From Gluconacetobacter liquefaciens (GTDB lineage Bacteria > Pseudomonadota > Alphaproteobacteria > Acetobacterales > Acetobacteraceae), in NCBI RefSeq assembly GCF_003350405.1, contig NZ_QQAW01000001.1, positions 1 to 64,000 of the forward strand: a stretch of DNA of 64,000 nucleotides. The letters run 5' to 3'. Below, one piece after another: positions 54,358-62,689 of the stretch (its first letter is position 1; every line of letters begins with the position of its first letter). The notes beneath the pieces were generated by a model. It was given only the letters and a program-made list of their open reading frames with translations. It made no database searches and had not been told where the DNA came from. Position numbers and translations under genes: made by a program.

Positions 54358-55638
54358 ATGAAGCTGACAAAACGGGAAATAGACGCCCTGGCCTGCCCGC
54401 CGGGTAAGCGCGACGCCATGTTCATGGACGATTCGCTGCCGGGTTTCGCGATCCGCGTGACCGAGGCCGGGTCCAAGGTCTTCCTGTTCCAGTATCGCTT
54501 CGCCGGCCGCATCCGGCGCCTGGTCATCGGCCCTTATGGCGAGGTCACGCCCGCCCAGGCGCGGAAGGAAGCCGAGGAAGCGCGCGGCCGGGTGCGGGCC
54601 GGTGGCGATCCAGCCGGGGAAAGAAAGACCCTCGCCCTGGCCGCTCAGGCCGAGATGGCCCGCCAGAAGGCGGAAGAAGCTGCCGATGCCCTGACGCTGG
54701 ATGCGCTGATAGACCGCTGGCGTGACGGGGCACTGAGGGACCGGAGCGCGTCCTATCGTAAAGAAGCCCCGGATCGGCTCCGCACCGGCTTCCCTGCCCT
54801 TCTGGGCCAGCCCGCACGGTCAATCACACCGGGCGAGGTCCAAGCCCGTCTGGACGAGGTAGCGGCACAGCACCCGGTCACGGCCCGCCGGATTCATGCC
54901 TATGGCCGGGCCATGTTCGGCTGGGCCGAGAAACGGCAGTTCGTGCCCGCCAACGTGTTCGCCAGCGTGATCGTGGAAGGCCGGGAGACCTCGCGCGACC
55001 GCGTGCTGACAGATACCGAGTTGGCCGAGCTGTGGAACGCCGCCGGCCGCCAGCCATTCCCCTTTGGCCCGTTCTTCCGGCTACTGGCCCTGACGCTGCA
55101 ACGGCGGGACGAAGTGGCTCACATGAAATGGGCCGAGTTGGCCCCGGACCTGACCGCCTGGCTGATCCCGGCCGACCGGACAAAGAACGGCCGCGCGCAT
55201 ATCGTCCATCTGGCCGAACCTGCCCGCCAGATCCTTGCCGGCCTGCCACGTCAAGCCGACCCGAAGACTGGCGCACTGTCGCCCTACGTCTTCACCAGCA
55301 ACGGGCGCACCCCGATTTCCGGCTTTTCCGACGCCAAGGAGCGGCTTGAAGCCCTGATAGCTGACATGCGGGCCGAACAGACAGGAAAGAAGGCCAGAAA
55401 GCCAGCGGCCCCACCGCCCAGGGCAGACTGGCGGCTGCACGATCTGCGGCGAACGGGCGTAACGATCATGGCGCGACTGGGGATCGGCCCGCATGTTGCG
55501 GACCGGGTTCTGAACCATGTGCAGGGCACGATCCAGGGGGTGGCTGCGGTCTACCAGCGCCATGAGTTTGAAGCCGAACGGGCGGCGGCACTCGATACTT
55601 GGGCTCGGCATGTCCAGGCCGTGGCCGAAACGGCGTAA
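54358..55638 (+). CDS. int: Tyrosine-type site-specific integrase
   Basis: 426 residues. N-terminal DUF4102-like arm-binding domain (MKLTKREIDALACPPGKRDAMFMDDSLPGFAIRV), a central core-binding domain (about 115-205), then the catalytic domain. The catalytic set is present: Arg in LQRRDEV (249/250), H361 and R364 in LHDLRRTG, H387 in VLNHVQG and Y399 in VYQRHEF. P4-family integrases with this N-terminus use tRNA 3' ends, matching the tRNA-Arg remnant 340 bp upstream. Confidence 0.93.
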   Translation: MKLTKREIDALACPPGKRDAMFMDDSLPGFAIRVTEAGSKVFLFQYRFAGRIRRLVIGPYGEVTPAQARKEAEEARGRVRAGGDPAGERKTLALAAQAEMARQKAEEAADALTLDALIDRWRDGALRDRSASYRKEAPDRLRTGFPALLGQPARSITPGEVQARLDEVAAQHPVTARRIHAYGRAMFGWAEKRQFVPANVFASVIVEGRETSRDRVLTDTELAELWNAAGRQPFPFGPFFRLLALTLQRRDEVAHMKWAELAPDLTAWLIPADRTKNGRAHIVHLAEPARQILAGLPRQADPKTGALSPYVFTSNGRTPISGFSDAKERLEALIADMRAEQTGKKARKPAAPPPRADWRLHDLRRTGVTIMARLGIGPHVADRVLNHVQGTIQGVAAVYQRHEFEAERAAALDTWARHVQAVAETA

Positions 55639-55714
55639 AGCGGTACCGATAACGTGCACATATAAATAAAATCTATACTACAAACAAAAATAATATACCG
55701 AAATAAATATTTAA

Positions 55715-55754
55715 ATTACGGAATATTATTATAATATAAAGAATATTCCGTAAT
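55715..55754. terminator. AT-rich inverted repeat between converging int and cargo gene
   Basis: Perfect 13-base arms ATTACGGAATATT and its complement flank 14 AT bases. It lies between two gene ends (55638 and 55776) and could end both transcripts, or be a protein-binding dyad. Confidence 0.5.
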
Positions 55755-55775
55755 ATTTATATTATGAAAATATTT

Positions 55776-57140
55776 TTATTTATTGTGTAATTTTTCCCCA
55801 AAAACTTCTTCAAACTTAGTTATAAACTCTTCGTTTTTTCTTAATGACTTAAATACTGGCCATTCTTTAAAACAAGACAAATCAAAATCATCACATGACT
55901 CTACGGCTATTTTCATTTTTTTTATAACATAGCCCACATCATCTTTAATAGATGCGACGCATATTTTATAGTTTTCTGTCGAAGTTTCCCAGTCTATTTT
56001 ATTTATTATTTCAACAGCTTCTTCTTTTTTTCCGCCGAGCTTCAATGCGTTTGCATAATTTATTGTGATACGTTTTTTTGTGGAGTCTGGTATTGTTGGG
56101 TTGCTCTCTATTTTTTTATTTATATATCTATATATCGCAGAAGAAGTTTTAATATTCCCTTCTAACATCAGCTCATACGCACTTTCATCAATAGTTGAAA
56201 ATAATTCTGGTATTTTTGTTTTATTTATCTTCGAATAAACATTAAAAAAAATGGAAATAAAAATCGAAATAACTACATTTACTGAATTATTATAATAAAA
56301 TCTATCTATTTTTGCAAAATCCCCAATACTAAATTCTGTTTTTATAGAATTCTCCTTACACACACCAACATACTGGCTCGAAACGATAGAATTTGTGTGA
56401 GTATATAAATTTCTTCTTTCACAAATTTCTATAAAATCCTTCAATCCATCAATTTCATCTTCCATTTTGAAATGCATTTTGTCGGATATCCAGCGTATCT
56501 GATCTTTATGACTTCCTCTCATTAGCTTATCGATCTGCCTATCGATTAGATAAACTTTAACATCATCTATACTAGAAAACCTAAAAATTTCTTCGGCAGT
56601 TATATTTTTTTCTGACTTATCTATTATTTTCGGATAGATATTTAATATTATTCTTATTAAATCTGATAGATATGCATCATAAGAACTAATGAGGCCAGAA
56701 AGAAACATTCCAGGAAAATGCGACGCCTTTTCTTTATCTTCTAATGATTTTCTCAAATTACGCGATATTGTCATCAAACTATCTTCATTTACTGAATAAA
56801 TCACCTCTTTATCATTATCTTTACTTATCCAAACCTGCTCCCCATGCTCCTCTACATAACGTCGTATTTTTTTATCGTCCCGAGCCCGCCTAAACGACTC
56901 GAGCAAAAAGATAACCTGCCTGGATGTATCCAAGTGTATTTGAGAAGATTTCATATAATTTAAATATAAATCAAGAAATTCATCGTTGTTTTTTTCCAAG
57001 ATAACTTTTTGCTCTCCACCAACTTCCTCTCTATCTATATCACTTAAAATATTTTCAATACTTTGAGATGTTATGCATTTTATTATTTTATTATTTTCAT
57101 TTTCTCCGGAAGTTTCTATAAAAACATAATATTTTTCCAT
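55776..57140 (-). CDS. HEPN-like putative RNase, island cargo
   Basis: 454 residues from ATG 57140, preceded by GGAGAG six bases upstream. The gene is extremely AT-rich next to its GC-rich neighbours. Residues about 150-170 (SSYDAYLSDLIRIIL) and 233-258 (DFIEICERRNLYTHTNSIVSSQYV) look like the two core helices of a HEPN domain, with the catalytic R-x4-H as R243-N-L-Y-T-H248. The C-terminal 100 residues are helical and TPR-like (INYANALKLGGKKEEAVEII). HEPN proteins act as RNases in toxin and anti-phage systems. The role in defence is inference from the motif, the cargo position and base composition. Confidence 0.6.
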   Translation of the reverse strand: MEKYYVFIETSGENENNKIIKCITSQSIENILSDIDREEVGGEQKVILEKNNDEFLDLYLNYMKSSQIHLDTSRQVIFLLESFRRARDDKKIRRYVEEHGEQVWISKDNDKEVIYSVNEDSLMTISRNLRKSLEDKEKASHFPGMFLSGLISSYDAYLSDLIRIILNIYPKIIDKSEKNITAEEIFRFSSIDDVKVYLIDRQIDKLMRGSHKDQIRWISDKMHFKMEDEIDGLKDFIEICERRNLYTHTNSIVSSQYVGVCKENSIKTEFSIGDFAKIDRFYYNNSVNVVISIFISIFFNVYSKINKTKIPELFSTIDESAYELMLEGNIKTSSAIYRYINKKIESNPTIPDSTKKRITINYANALKLGGKKEEAVEIINKIDWETSTENYKICVASIKDDVGYVIKKMKIAVESCDDFDLSCFKEWPVFKSLRKNEEFITKFEEVFGEKLHNK

Positions 57141-57190
57141 TGAGATCTCTCCAAAATAGCAAATTTATCGTGGCGTTTATTCTTTATCAC

Positions 57191-57206
57191 CGATAAAATA
57201 TTATCG
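57191..57206. promoter_or_regulatory. Dyad upstream of the HEPN-like gene
   Basis: CGATAA-AATA-TTATCG is a perfect 6-4-6 dyad in the 71-bp gap between the XRE gene and the HEPN-like gene, about 50 bp before the latter's start. A likely operator for the XRE regulator. Confidence 0.5.
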
Positions 57207-57211
57207 CTTTG

Positions 57212-57448
57212 TCATTTTTTTAGTCGCACACCGACTCCGCCTCCATTTTCTGGTATAAACACCACACCTACAGATTCGAATGCAGAACGAATCGCACAGA
57301 GCGTCGAAAGCCTCGGGGCTGTTTCGCCACGCTCTAAGCGAGCCAAAGTTCTGACAGTTGTACCTGCAGCATCAGCAAGTTGCTCACGGGTCCAATCCAC
57401 CAGTCCACGTGCAGCTCTCAGCTGTGCGGGCGTAATGTCTTTTTTCAT
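57212..57448 (-). CDS. XRE-family helix-turn-helix regulator
   Basis: 78 residues from ATG 57448. Cro/C1-type HTH: LRAARGLVDWTREQLADAAGTTVRTLARLERGETAPRLSTLCAIRSAFESVGVVFI, then a short Gly-rich tail. It is GC-rich, unlike the HEPN-like gene it precedes by 71 nt on the same strand. It may repress that gene or the element's plus-strand operon, which starts 120 bp away in the other direction. Confidence 0.85.
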   Translation of the reverse strand: MKKDITPAQLRAARGLVDWTREQLADAAGTTVRTLARLERGETAPRLSTLCAIRSAFESVGVVFIPENGGGVGVRLKK

Positions 57449-57506
57449 GACATTTCCACTTGAAAGTGTCTTGAAACATGACATACGACTCAAGGGCTAT
57501 CAAGAT

Positions 57507-57541
57507 GGTCCGGACTGAAGCTGGAACCTTCAGTCCGGACC
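57507..57541. promoter_or_regulatory. Perfect 14-bp inverted repeat before the small-gene operon
   Basis: Arms GGTCCGGACTGAAG (57507-57520) and CTTCAGTCCGGACC (57528-57541) flank CTGGAAC. It sits 28 bp before ATG 57570 in what is probably the leader of the plus-strand operon. There is no T-run, so an operator or leader RNA structure is more likely than a terminator. Confidence 0.6.
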
Positions 57542-57569
57542 TAACCACAACCGAAGGATACTTTCGGCA

Positions 57570-57740
57570 ATGGCTGAACACGCCCATAGCACACCCGCAC
57601 CAACGCGGGCAGCGGAGTCACGCGCCCACATTCTGGCGGCGCTGATCGCCCCTTTCCTGATCGCCCTGGCCGTCTTCGGTCTCGGCACGCCCGATCCCGT
57701 CACGACAGGCCGCCCCACCGCCATCGAGGTCGTGCGATGA
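57570..57740 (+). CDS. Small membrane protein (56 residues)
   Basis: From ATG 57570, with GAAGGA about 12 bases upstream. One hydrophobic segment HILAALIAPFLIALAVFGLG (about residues 20-39) makes it a single-pass membrane protein. The stop codon overlaps the next ATG (ATGA at 57737-57740). No family recognised; it opens a run of five overlapping genes. Confidence 0.6.
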   Translation: MAEHAHSTPAPTRAAESRAHILAALIAPFLIALAVFGLGTPDPVTTGRPTAIEVVR

Positions 57741-57961
57741 GCCAGGCGCATATGGACAGCATCGCGGCTGCTGGCTTCAAGGTGCAGAATCTCGCAACCC
57801 TTCTGGCCTGGGCCGGAAACGCCGCTGGCCAGGTGTGCTTCGAAGCGACCGGGGAGCGCCTGTCCGCCCTCGGGTTCGCTATCCAGTGGGCAGGGGAAGA
57901 ACTGTCTCGACTATCGGAGGAAATCACCACCGGCATCGAGATGGTGGAGAGGCAGCGATGA
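57737..57961 (+). CDS. Small helical protein of unknown function
   Basis: 74 residues, overlapping its neighbours on both sides by ATGA. Mostly amphipathic helix (VQNLATLLAWAGNAAGQ, then GFAIQWAGEELSRLSEEI). It resembles the next small protein in length and pattern, so the two may be distant paralogues. Function unknown. Confidence 0.6.
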   Translation: MSQAHMDSIAAAGFKVQNLATLLAWAGNAAGQVCFEATGERLSALGFAIQWAGEELSRLSEEITTGIEMVERQR

Positions 57962-58203
57962 GCTGCGCCAGAACGCCCGGCCATGATCGTATCATCGGCG
58001 CGACCAAAGACGCCTTACATGACGTAAGTCTGGCCCTGTCGGGCCTGACGCTCCTGCTCGGCCAGATGGTCGATTCCGAGGGCGACGTCAGCGGCGATAC
58101 AGTGATGGACTGGGCCCATGCGCTGCAATGGCTCCGGGATTCCATCAAAACGGCCATAGCCGACCCTCAAAAGGAAATCGCAACGCGGGAGACAGGCCAA
58201 TGA
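57958..58203 (+). CDS. Small helical protein of unknown function
   Basis: 81 residues from ATG 57958, starting in the ATGA shared with the previous gene. Helical, with LALSGLTLLLGQMVDSEGDV and WAHALQWLRDSIKTAI. No family recognised. It overlaps the next gene by four bases. Confidence 0.6.
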   Translation: MSCARTPGHDRIIGATKDALHDVSLALSGLTLLLGQMVDSEGDVSGDTVMDWAHALQWLRDSIKTAIADPQKEIATRETGQ

Positions 58204-58616
58204 GCGGTACCAGCCCCACCCTCTCCCGCCGCACGACCCTTGCCAGTTGCTTTGCCCTTGGCGCCACCGCCACCGCTTCCTGTGCCCCTCAGGCGGCAGA
58301 TGACACCACCCTGCTACGCCGGGCAGAAGCCGCCCTGTCCGCCCATGCTGCCTTCGTGGGGTTGGCTGACCGGTGGGGCGCGACAGTCCACGTGCCGGCC
58401 GGCATCCGGGCCGAACGGGGCCGTCTTTGGGACGTCGCGAACGATCTGCGGTTAGCGGCCATGGAATTGCCAGCACGCACAGTGGCGGGGCTGCGAGCCA
58501 AGGCACGGCTGGTCCTGACCACGCTGGACCTGCGCGCCGATGCCACGATCCGCCCGGATCAAGACGATTTCGCGGCCTGGTCACTGTGCCGCGATCTGAT
58601 CGGTGGTGCCGCATGA
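58200..58616 (+). CDS. Exported small protein with twin-arginine-like signal
   Basis: 138 residues from ATG 58200. The N-terminus TLSRRTTLASCFALGATATASC looks like a Tat signal (S-R-R-x-x-L) followed by a possible lipobox ATASC. The mature part is helical (LLRRAEAALSAHAAFVGLADRWGA, AAMELPARTVAGLRAKARLVLTTLD). No family recognised. It overlaps its neighbours by four bases at each end. Confidence 0.6.
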   Translation: MSGTSPTLSRRTTLASCFALGATATASCAPQAADDTTLLRRAEAALSAHAAFVGLADRWGATVHVPAGIRAERGRLWDVANDLRLAAMELPARTVAGLRAKARLVLTTLDLRADATIRPDQDDFAAWSLCRDLIGGAA

Positions 58617-59947
58617 TCGCCCTCAGCCATGTCCCCCCACTACAAGGCTTGCCTGTTCCCGTTTTGTGCCAGATGATGCAGGGAGGCGCGGCTAGGTTTG
58701 GCCGCCGAACGCCTGGTCCCCATGACTGGCCCGCCGCGCCGTCTGTTCTCAATCATGGGGATGACCGGCGTGGGGCGGTTGTGACTGGCAAAACCATACT
58801 CCCGTTCGTGGCCGACAGGCTGCGGTACGGCATCCAGCTTTCCTCGGCGGTCGACGTTTTCGACGGTATCAAACCGCATTTGTCTGAGTTGGAAGATGCC
58901 TTTGCTCAAGACAATTACGCGTGCTGGATGGCGAATGTTCCGGGTTCTTGGGCCGAGAACCCGGAACGTTGGTGGCCGAAAGTCCGCAATCACAAAAATA
59001 ACGGCTATGGCATTGCGCCTCAGCAAGAGCGGCAAATGGACGCTTTCCTTGCTTACGGACAGAGCTTGGCAAGCCTCCAACGCGCGATCAGTAAGCTATT
59101 GGCGATAGGCGAATTGACGGCTTGCGGACGCAAGAAAACACCCGATGGGGCATGGACTCGAATGGACCCTTACTATTTTGGGTCTGCGGGAAATGTCACG
59201 TTCTCATCTTCGTCAGTCGTTGTCGAAAAACTGCGCTTTTTCGATGTCAGAATCGGCTATGAAACCGGCGTCTCGCTCGCGTCAGCTATGATCGCTTACG
59301 GGGCACCAGAACTTGTTTCCCATTACCTGCTATTACGTCGCACGCCACCGGACAGCCCGGAACGCAGGGAACATGCCGACTATTTCGAGGAACTGAGAGA
59401 ATGCTTGCAAAGCGACTTGTTGGCTTTGCTAAAGGATAACCATCTCCAAGCGGTAAGAGATGAAGACCACAAACCGGTCAACCCCCGCGATTTGTCCGAA
59501 GCATCCATGGACTTCGCCTCGTCCTCAATCATATATCCCGACCAGCCGACACAACGGGTTCTTGTTCCAATACGGATCGGTGTTGCCCGACACGCCGACC
59601 TATTCGAATGGCGACCGGCTTCTTCCTCTGCCACTGGTCTACCTATCGCTCGTGTCGGCTCTGAATCTCTCTCGAAATCAAGCCAACCCAAGCGCGGCCG
59701 AAGCGAACGCGGCATCAAGGCTGAATCGCTGGCCCGCGAATTCTGGCTGGACGAAGGAGAGGTATTCACAAGCGGAGACGGACAGGTCGCCCGCTGCATC
59801 CGCCATGTGCAGGATGGCCTCGTCAATTGTGGTCTGGCCGAGATGAGCAAATCCTCACTCTCCGAGATTGCCAAGCGCACTGCACGCAGCTTGCAGTCCG
59901 AAAAAGCCTGTCAACGTACGGAGACCGGAAAGGTCAAAAAGACCTAA
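58613..59947 (+). CDS. Unknown island protein (444 residues)
   Basis: From ATG 58613 in the ATGA shared with the previous gene; an in-frame GTG at about 58782 (VTGKTILPF) is an alternative. I do not recognise the family. Visible features: a stretch DNYACWMANVPGSWAENPERWWPKVRNHKNNGYGI rich in Trp, an aliphatic VSLASAMIAYGAPELVSHYLLLRRTPP, and a basic Ser-rich tail. No transmembrane segment or clear catalytic motif. It is less GC-rich in its second half. It closes the five-gene overlapping run. Confidence 0.6.
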   Translation: MIALSHVPPLQGLPVPVLCQMMQGGAARFGRRTPGPHDWPAAPSVLNHGDDRRGAVVTGKTILPFVADRLRYGIQLSSAVDVFDGIKPHLSELEDAFAQDNYACWMANVPGSWAENPERWWPKVRNHKNNGYGIAPQQERQMDAFLAYGQSLASLQRAISKLLAIGELTACGRKKTPDGAWTRMDPYYFGSAGNVTFSSSSVVVEKLRFFDVRIGYETGVSLASAMIAYGAPELVSHYLLLRRTPPDSPERREHADYFEELRECLQSDLLALLKDNHLQAVRDEDHKPVNPRDLSEASMDFASSSIIYPDQPTQRVLVPIRIGVARHADLFEWRPASSSATGLPIARVGSESLSKSSQPKRGRSERGIKAESLAREFWLDEGEVFTSGDGQVARCIRHVQDGLVNCGLAEMSKSSLSEIAKRTARSLQSEKACQRTETGKVKKT

Positions 59948-60056
59948 TTCGGATATCCCGGACGACACGGGCAGCCATTCTTCCAATCATTCCCCAGTCA
60001 CGCACCAAACCGCACCACTCTGCGAACAGGTGCTCTTGTGAACAGGGAGCCATACG

Positions 60057-60335
60057 ATGCACCGCGTGAAAACACGCAACAGACCGACTCTGCCCACCGC
60101 CCCAGCGGTGCCCACGCCTCCGCTGGTGGTTTCTGAACCCGAAGCCGCCCGCCTGGTCGGGCTGGGTATCCGCACGATGCAACAGCTCCGCGCCGATGGC
60201 GCAGGCCCGCCGTTCGTGAAACTGACCAGCCGCCGCATCGGTTACAGCATGACCGGCCTTCAGGACTGGATTGCGTCGCGCTCTGCCCGCTCCACCTCCG
60301 ACGCCACCGTGCGCCTGATCGGCGGTGCGGCATGA
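60057..60335 (+). CDS. AlpA/excisionase-like helix-turn-helix protein
   Basis: 92 residues from ATG 60057. A MerR-like HTH of the AlpA kind: VVSEPEAARLVGLGIRTMQQLRADGAGPPFVKLTSRRIGYSMTGLQDWIASR. AlpA-type proteins of P4-like elements activate int or act as excisionase. It overlaps the next gene by four bases (ATGA). Confidence 0.8.
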   Translation: MHRVKTRNRPTLPTAPAVPTPPLVVSEPEAARLVGLGIRTMQQLRADGAGPPFVKLTSRRIGYSMTGLQDWIASRSARSTSDATVRLIGGAA

Positions 60336-61075
60336 ACGCGCTGGTCCAGCAATACGCCTTTCAGGGTCATCCGGTTGGCACTGTCACGATTGACGGCTTG
60401 CCGTTCTTCATCGGCAAGGACGTGTGCGAGCGGCTAGGCTATGCCAATGCGGCTGATGCCATGGCCAAACATTGTAAGGGGGTCGCGAAACGCTACCCCC
60501 TTCAAACACCGGGCGGTATGCAGGAAGTCCGAGTTCTATCCGAACCCGATGTCATGCGCCTGATTGTCCGAAGCAAGCGCCCTGAGGCAGAGCCGTTCGA
60601 ACGATGGGTCTTCGAAGAGGTTCTGCCCTCGATCCGCCGAACCGGTGGCTATGTCATGTCCGCCGCCGGCGACAGTCAGGCCGATCTTGTCGCCCGCGCC
60701 TTGTCAGCCGCTGAGGAAGCCATCCGGCGACAGGGGGCGGCGATCGATACACTGGCGCCCAAGGCGGCGGCCTATGACCGTCTGGCACAGTCCACGGATC
60801 AGGTCAGCCTGACCGAAGGGGCAAAAGCCCTTGGGCGCCCTCGTGCCCGGTTCCTTTCGATGCTTCACGCGCATCGGTGGATTTATCGCCAGAAACCTAA
60901 CGGACCGTGGCTGGCCCATGCCGACAAGGAACGATCGGGCTTTCTCGCCTACCGTATCACCGACATTCCCGATCGTGACGGCCACCTTGTTCCACGCCAT
61001 CAGGTCTTATTGACCGCCAAGGGCCTGACGCACCTGGGGCAGCTTCTACCGAAGTGGGAGGTCGCCTCATGCTGA
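60332..61075 (+). CDS. Bro-N phage antirepressor with KilAC-like C-terminus
   Basis: 247 residues. Bro-N domain (about 1-110): VGTVTIDGLPFFIGKDVCERLGYANAADAMAKHCKG ... RLIVRSKRPEAEPFERWVFEEVLPSIRRTGGY. The C-terminal part (about 130-245) with VSLTEGAKALGRPRARFLSMLHAHRWIYR and VLLTAKGLTHLGQLL is the ANT/KilAC antirepressor fold. Such proteins switch prophage or satellite gene expression. It overlaps the next gene. Confidence 0.9.
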   Translation: MNALVQQYAFQGHPVGTVTIDGLPFFIGKDVCERLGYANAADAMAKHCKGVAKRYPLQTPGGMQEVRVLSEPDVMRLIVRSKRPEAEPFERWVFEEVLPSIRRTGGYVMSAAGDSQADLVARALSAAEEAIRRQGAAIDTLAPKAAAYDRLAQSTDQVSLTEGAKALGRPRARFLSMLHAHRWIYRQKPNGPWLAHADKERSGFLAYRITDIPDRDGHLVPRHQVLLTAKGLTHLGQLLPKWEVASC

Positions 61076-61638
61076 CCACCGCACAGATGGCCACGATAGA
61101 CGCACGGCACGAAGACACCCTTCTGCATTGGCTCTGGTCCGACTGGACCGCCACCGGCCCGTGCCTGTTGTGCAGGGTGCTGACCCTGTTTCAAGGGGCG
61201 GATACCTACCTCCGCAACACCCCCTGGCGTCCGGACATGGCCACAATCCTGCGCCAGCATGGTCGGGCCGATTTCAACCCTGTTCCCTCGCAGGAAGCCA
61301 TCCTTGGCCTTCTGTCCGCCTGGCCGCATGCCGGCAAGGTTCTCACGGCGGACCGGACATTTGATGATCTGACAGCGAGCGAACCACCAGCGGACGCGAC
61401 AGACCGTTTCCGGTCGATGCGCTCGGCCCTGATTCAGTTCCGTACCGCTCTGGATCATGATCTGCGAACGCTTGAGCTGCGAAACTGGCTCAAGGTCATC
61501 GGGTGGGGCACGGTGCTGCAACAGGCCGAAGAACGCGACCAAGCCGCACATGCCTTGATCGAAGGAAGGGCGTTCCTGCCGGCAGAAGGGGGCATTGCCG
61601 AGGTTCCGCCTGATAGGCCGGACTATGCAAAGACCTGA
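61069..61638 (+). CDS. Unknown island protein before the primase
   Basis: 189 residues from ATG 61069, overlapping the antirepressor stop by seven bases, and its own end overlaps the primase start by 14 bases. There is a CLLCR cysteine pair near residue 34, but no family I recognise. Mostly helical. Its position suggests a replication or regulatory accessory. Confidence 0.6.
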   Translation: MLTTAQMATIDARHEDTLLHWLWSDWTATGPCLLCRVLTLFQGADTYLRNTPWRPDMATILRQHGRADFNPVPSQEAILGLLSAWPHAGKVLTADRTFDDLTASEPPADATDRFRSMRSALIQFRTALDHDLRTLELRNWLKVIGWGTVLQQAEERDQAAHALIEGRAFLPAEGGIAEVPPDRPDYAKT

Positions 61639-62689
61639 CGCGGCAACGCTCGCGCAGCTCCTGGCCGAGCGGGTCCACCCTCTCGTGCTGGAGCTGTTGC
61701 CGCATGGCCACCGCGAGGGTGCGGAATGGCGGTGCGGTAGTTGCGCGGGCGAGAAAGGCCAAAGCCTCGCCGTGCGTCTGACCGGGCCACGGCGGGGCGT
61801 ATGGTGCGATTTCTCCAGCGGCGAACGCGGGGATGCGCTTGATCTGGTGGCGGCGATCCTGTTCGGCGGCAATCGGCGGGACGCCATGGCTTGGGCTCGC
61901 ACCTGGCTGGGGCTGGATGACAGTCCAGTTCCGGCGATTGCCCGGCGGGCGGTGGCGACCAAAGCCACCACCGCCGAGCAAGACCAGGACGAACAGCGCC
62001 GGCGGGCCAAGGCTCGCCAGCTTTGGCATAGTGCCCCCACCGGGATCGCCGGCACACCGGTCGAAGCCTATCTGCGCGGTCGGGGCATCGACCTGCGCGA
62101 GATGGGTCGCCAGCCGGGCAGTCTGCGTTTTCATCATGCTGTCTGGTGCGGCGAGGTCAGCCGCCCGCTGCCGGCGATGCTGGCCGCGATCTGCGCGGCG
62201 AATGGCAAGATGGTTGCGGTGCATCGCACCTGGCTGGCCTCGGCCCCTGACGGTGGATGGACAAAGGCCGATCTGCGGGCACCCAAAAAGGTGCTGGGCA
62301 GCTTCGCGGGTGGCTGTATCCGCCTATGGCGCGGGGCATCAGGCAAGAGCCTGAGCATGGCGGAGCCGGGCGAAAGCGTCGTCCTCGCGGAAGGGATCGA
62401 AACCGGTCTGTCCGTCGCCCTCGCCTGCCCGGAGCGCCGTGTGCTGTGCGGGGTCAGTCTCTCGAATCTCGGCCGGCTGATCCTGCCCGACACCATCACC
62501 GAAATCACCATCGCGGCCGACAATGACACCGGGAACGATACCGCCCGGAAGGCACTGGACGCCGCATGTCGTCAGTTCATTGAGCAAGGCCGCGTCGTGC
62601 GCGTTGCCATGCCAGAAACAGAAGGCGGGGACTGGAATGATGTCGCCCGGCAAGACAATGACCGAGAAGAAAGCAACACGCGGGCGTAA
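61625..62689 (+). CDS. Toprim-domain primase
   Basis: 354 residues from ATG 61625. The N-terminal part has a degenerate zinc-binding WRCGSCAG and VWCDFSSGERGDALDLVAAI, as in phage CHC2-type primases. The Toprim domain has VVLAEGIETGLSVALA (catalytic Glu) and ITIAADNDTGND (the aspartate motif). With the following ATPase it would start element DNA replication. Its end overlaps the start of that gene by 53 bases. Confidence 0.85.
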   Translation: MQRPDAATLAQLLAERVHPLVLELLPHGHREGAEWRCGSCAGEKGQSLAVRLTGPRRGVWCDFSSGERGDALDLVAAILFGGNRRDAMAWARTWLGLDDSPVPAIARRAVATKATTAEQDQDEQRRRAKARQLWHSAPTGIAGTPVEAYLRGRGIDLREMGRQPGSLRFHHAVWCGEVSRPLPAMLAAICAANGKMVAVHRTWLASAPDGGWTKADLRAPKKVLGSFAGGCIRLWRGASGKSLSMAEPGESVVLAEGIETGLSVALACPERRVLCGVSLSNLGRLILPDTITEITIAADNDTGNDTARKALDAACRQFIEQGRVVRVAMPETEGGDWNDVARQDNDREESNTRA

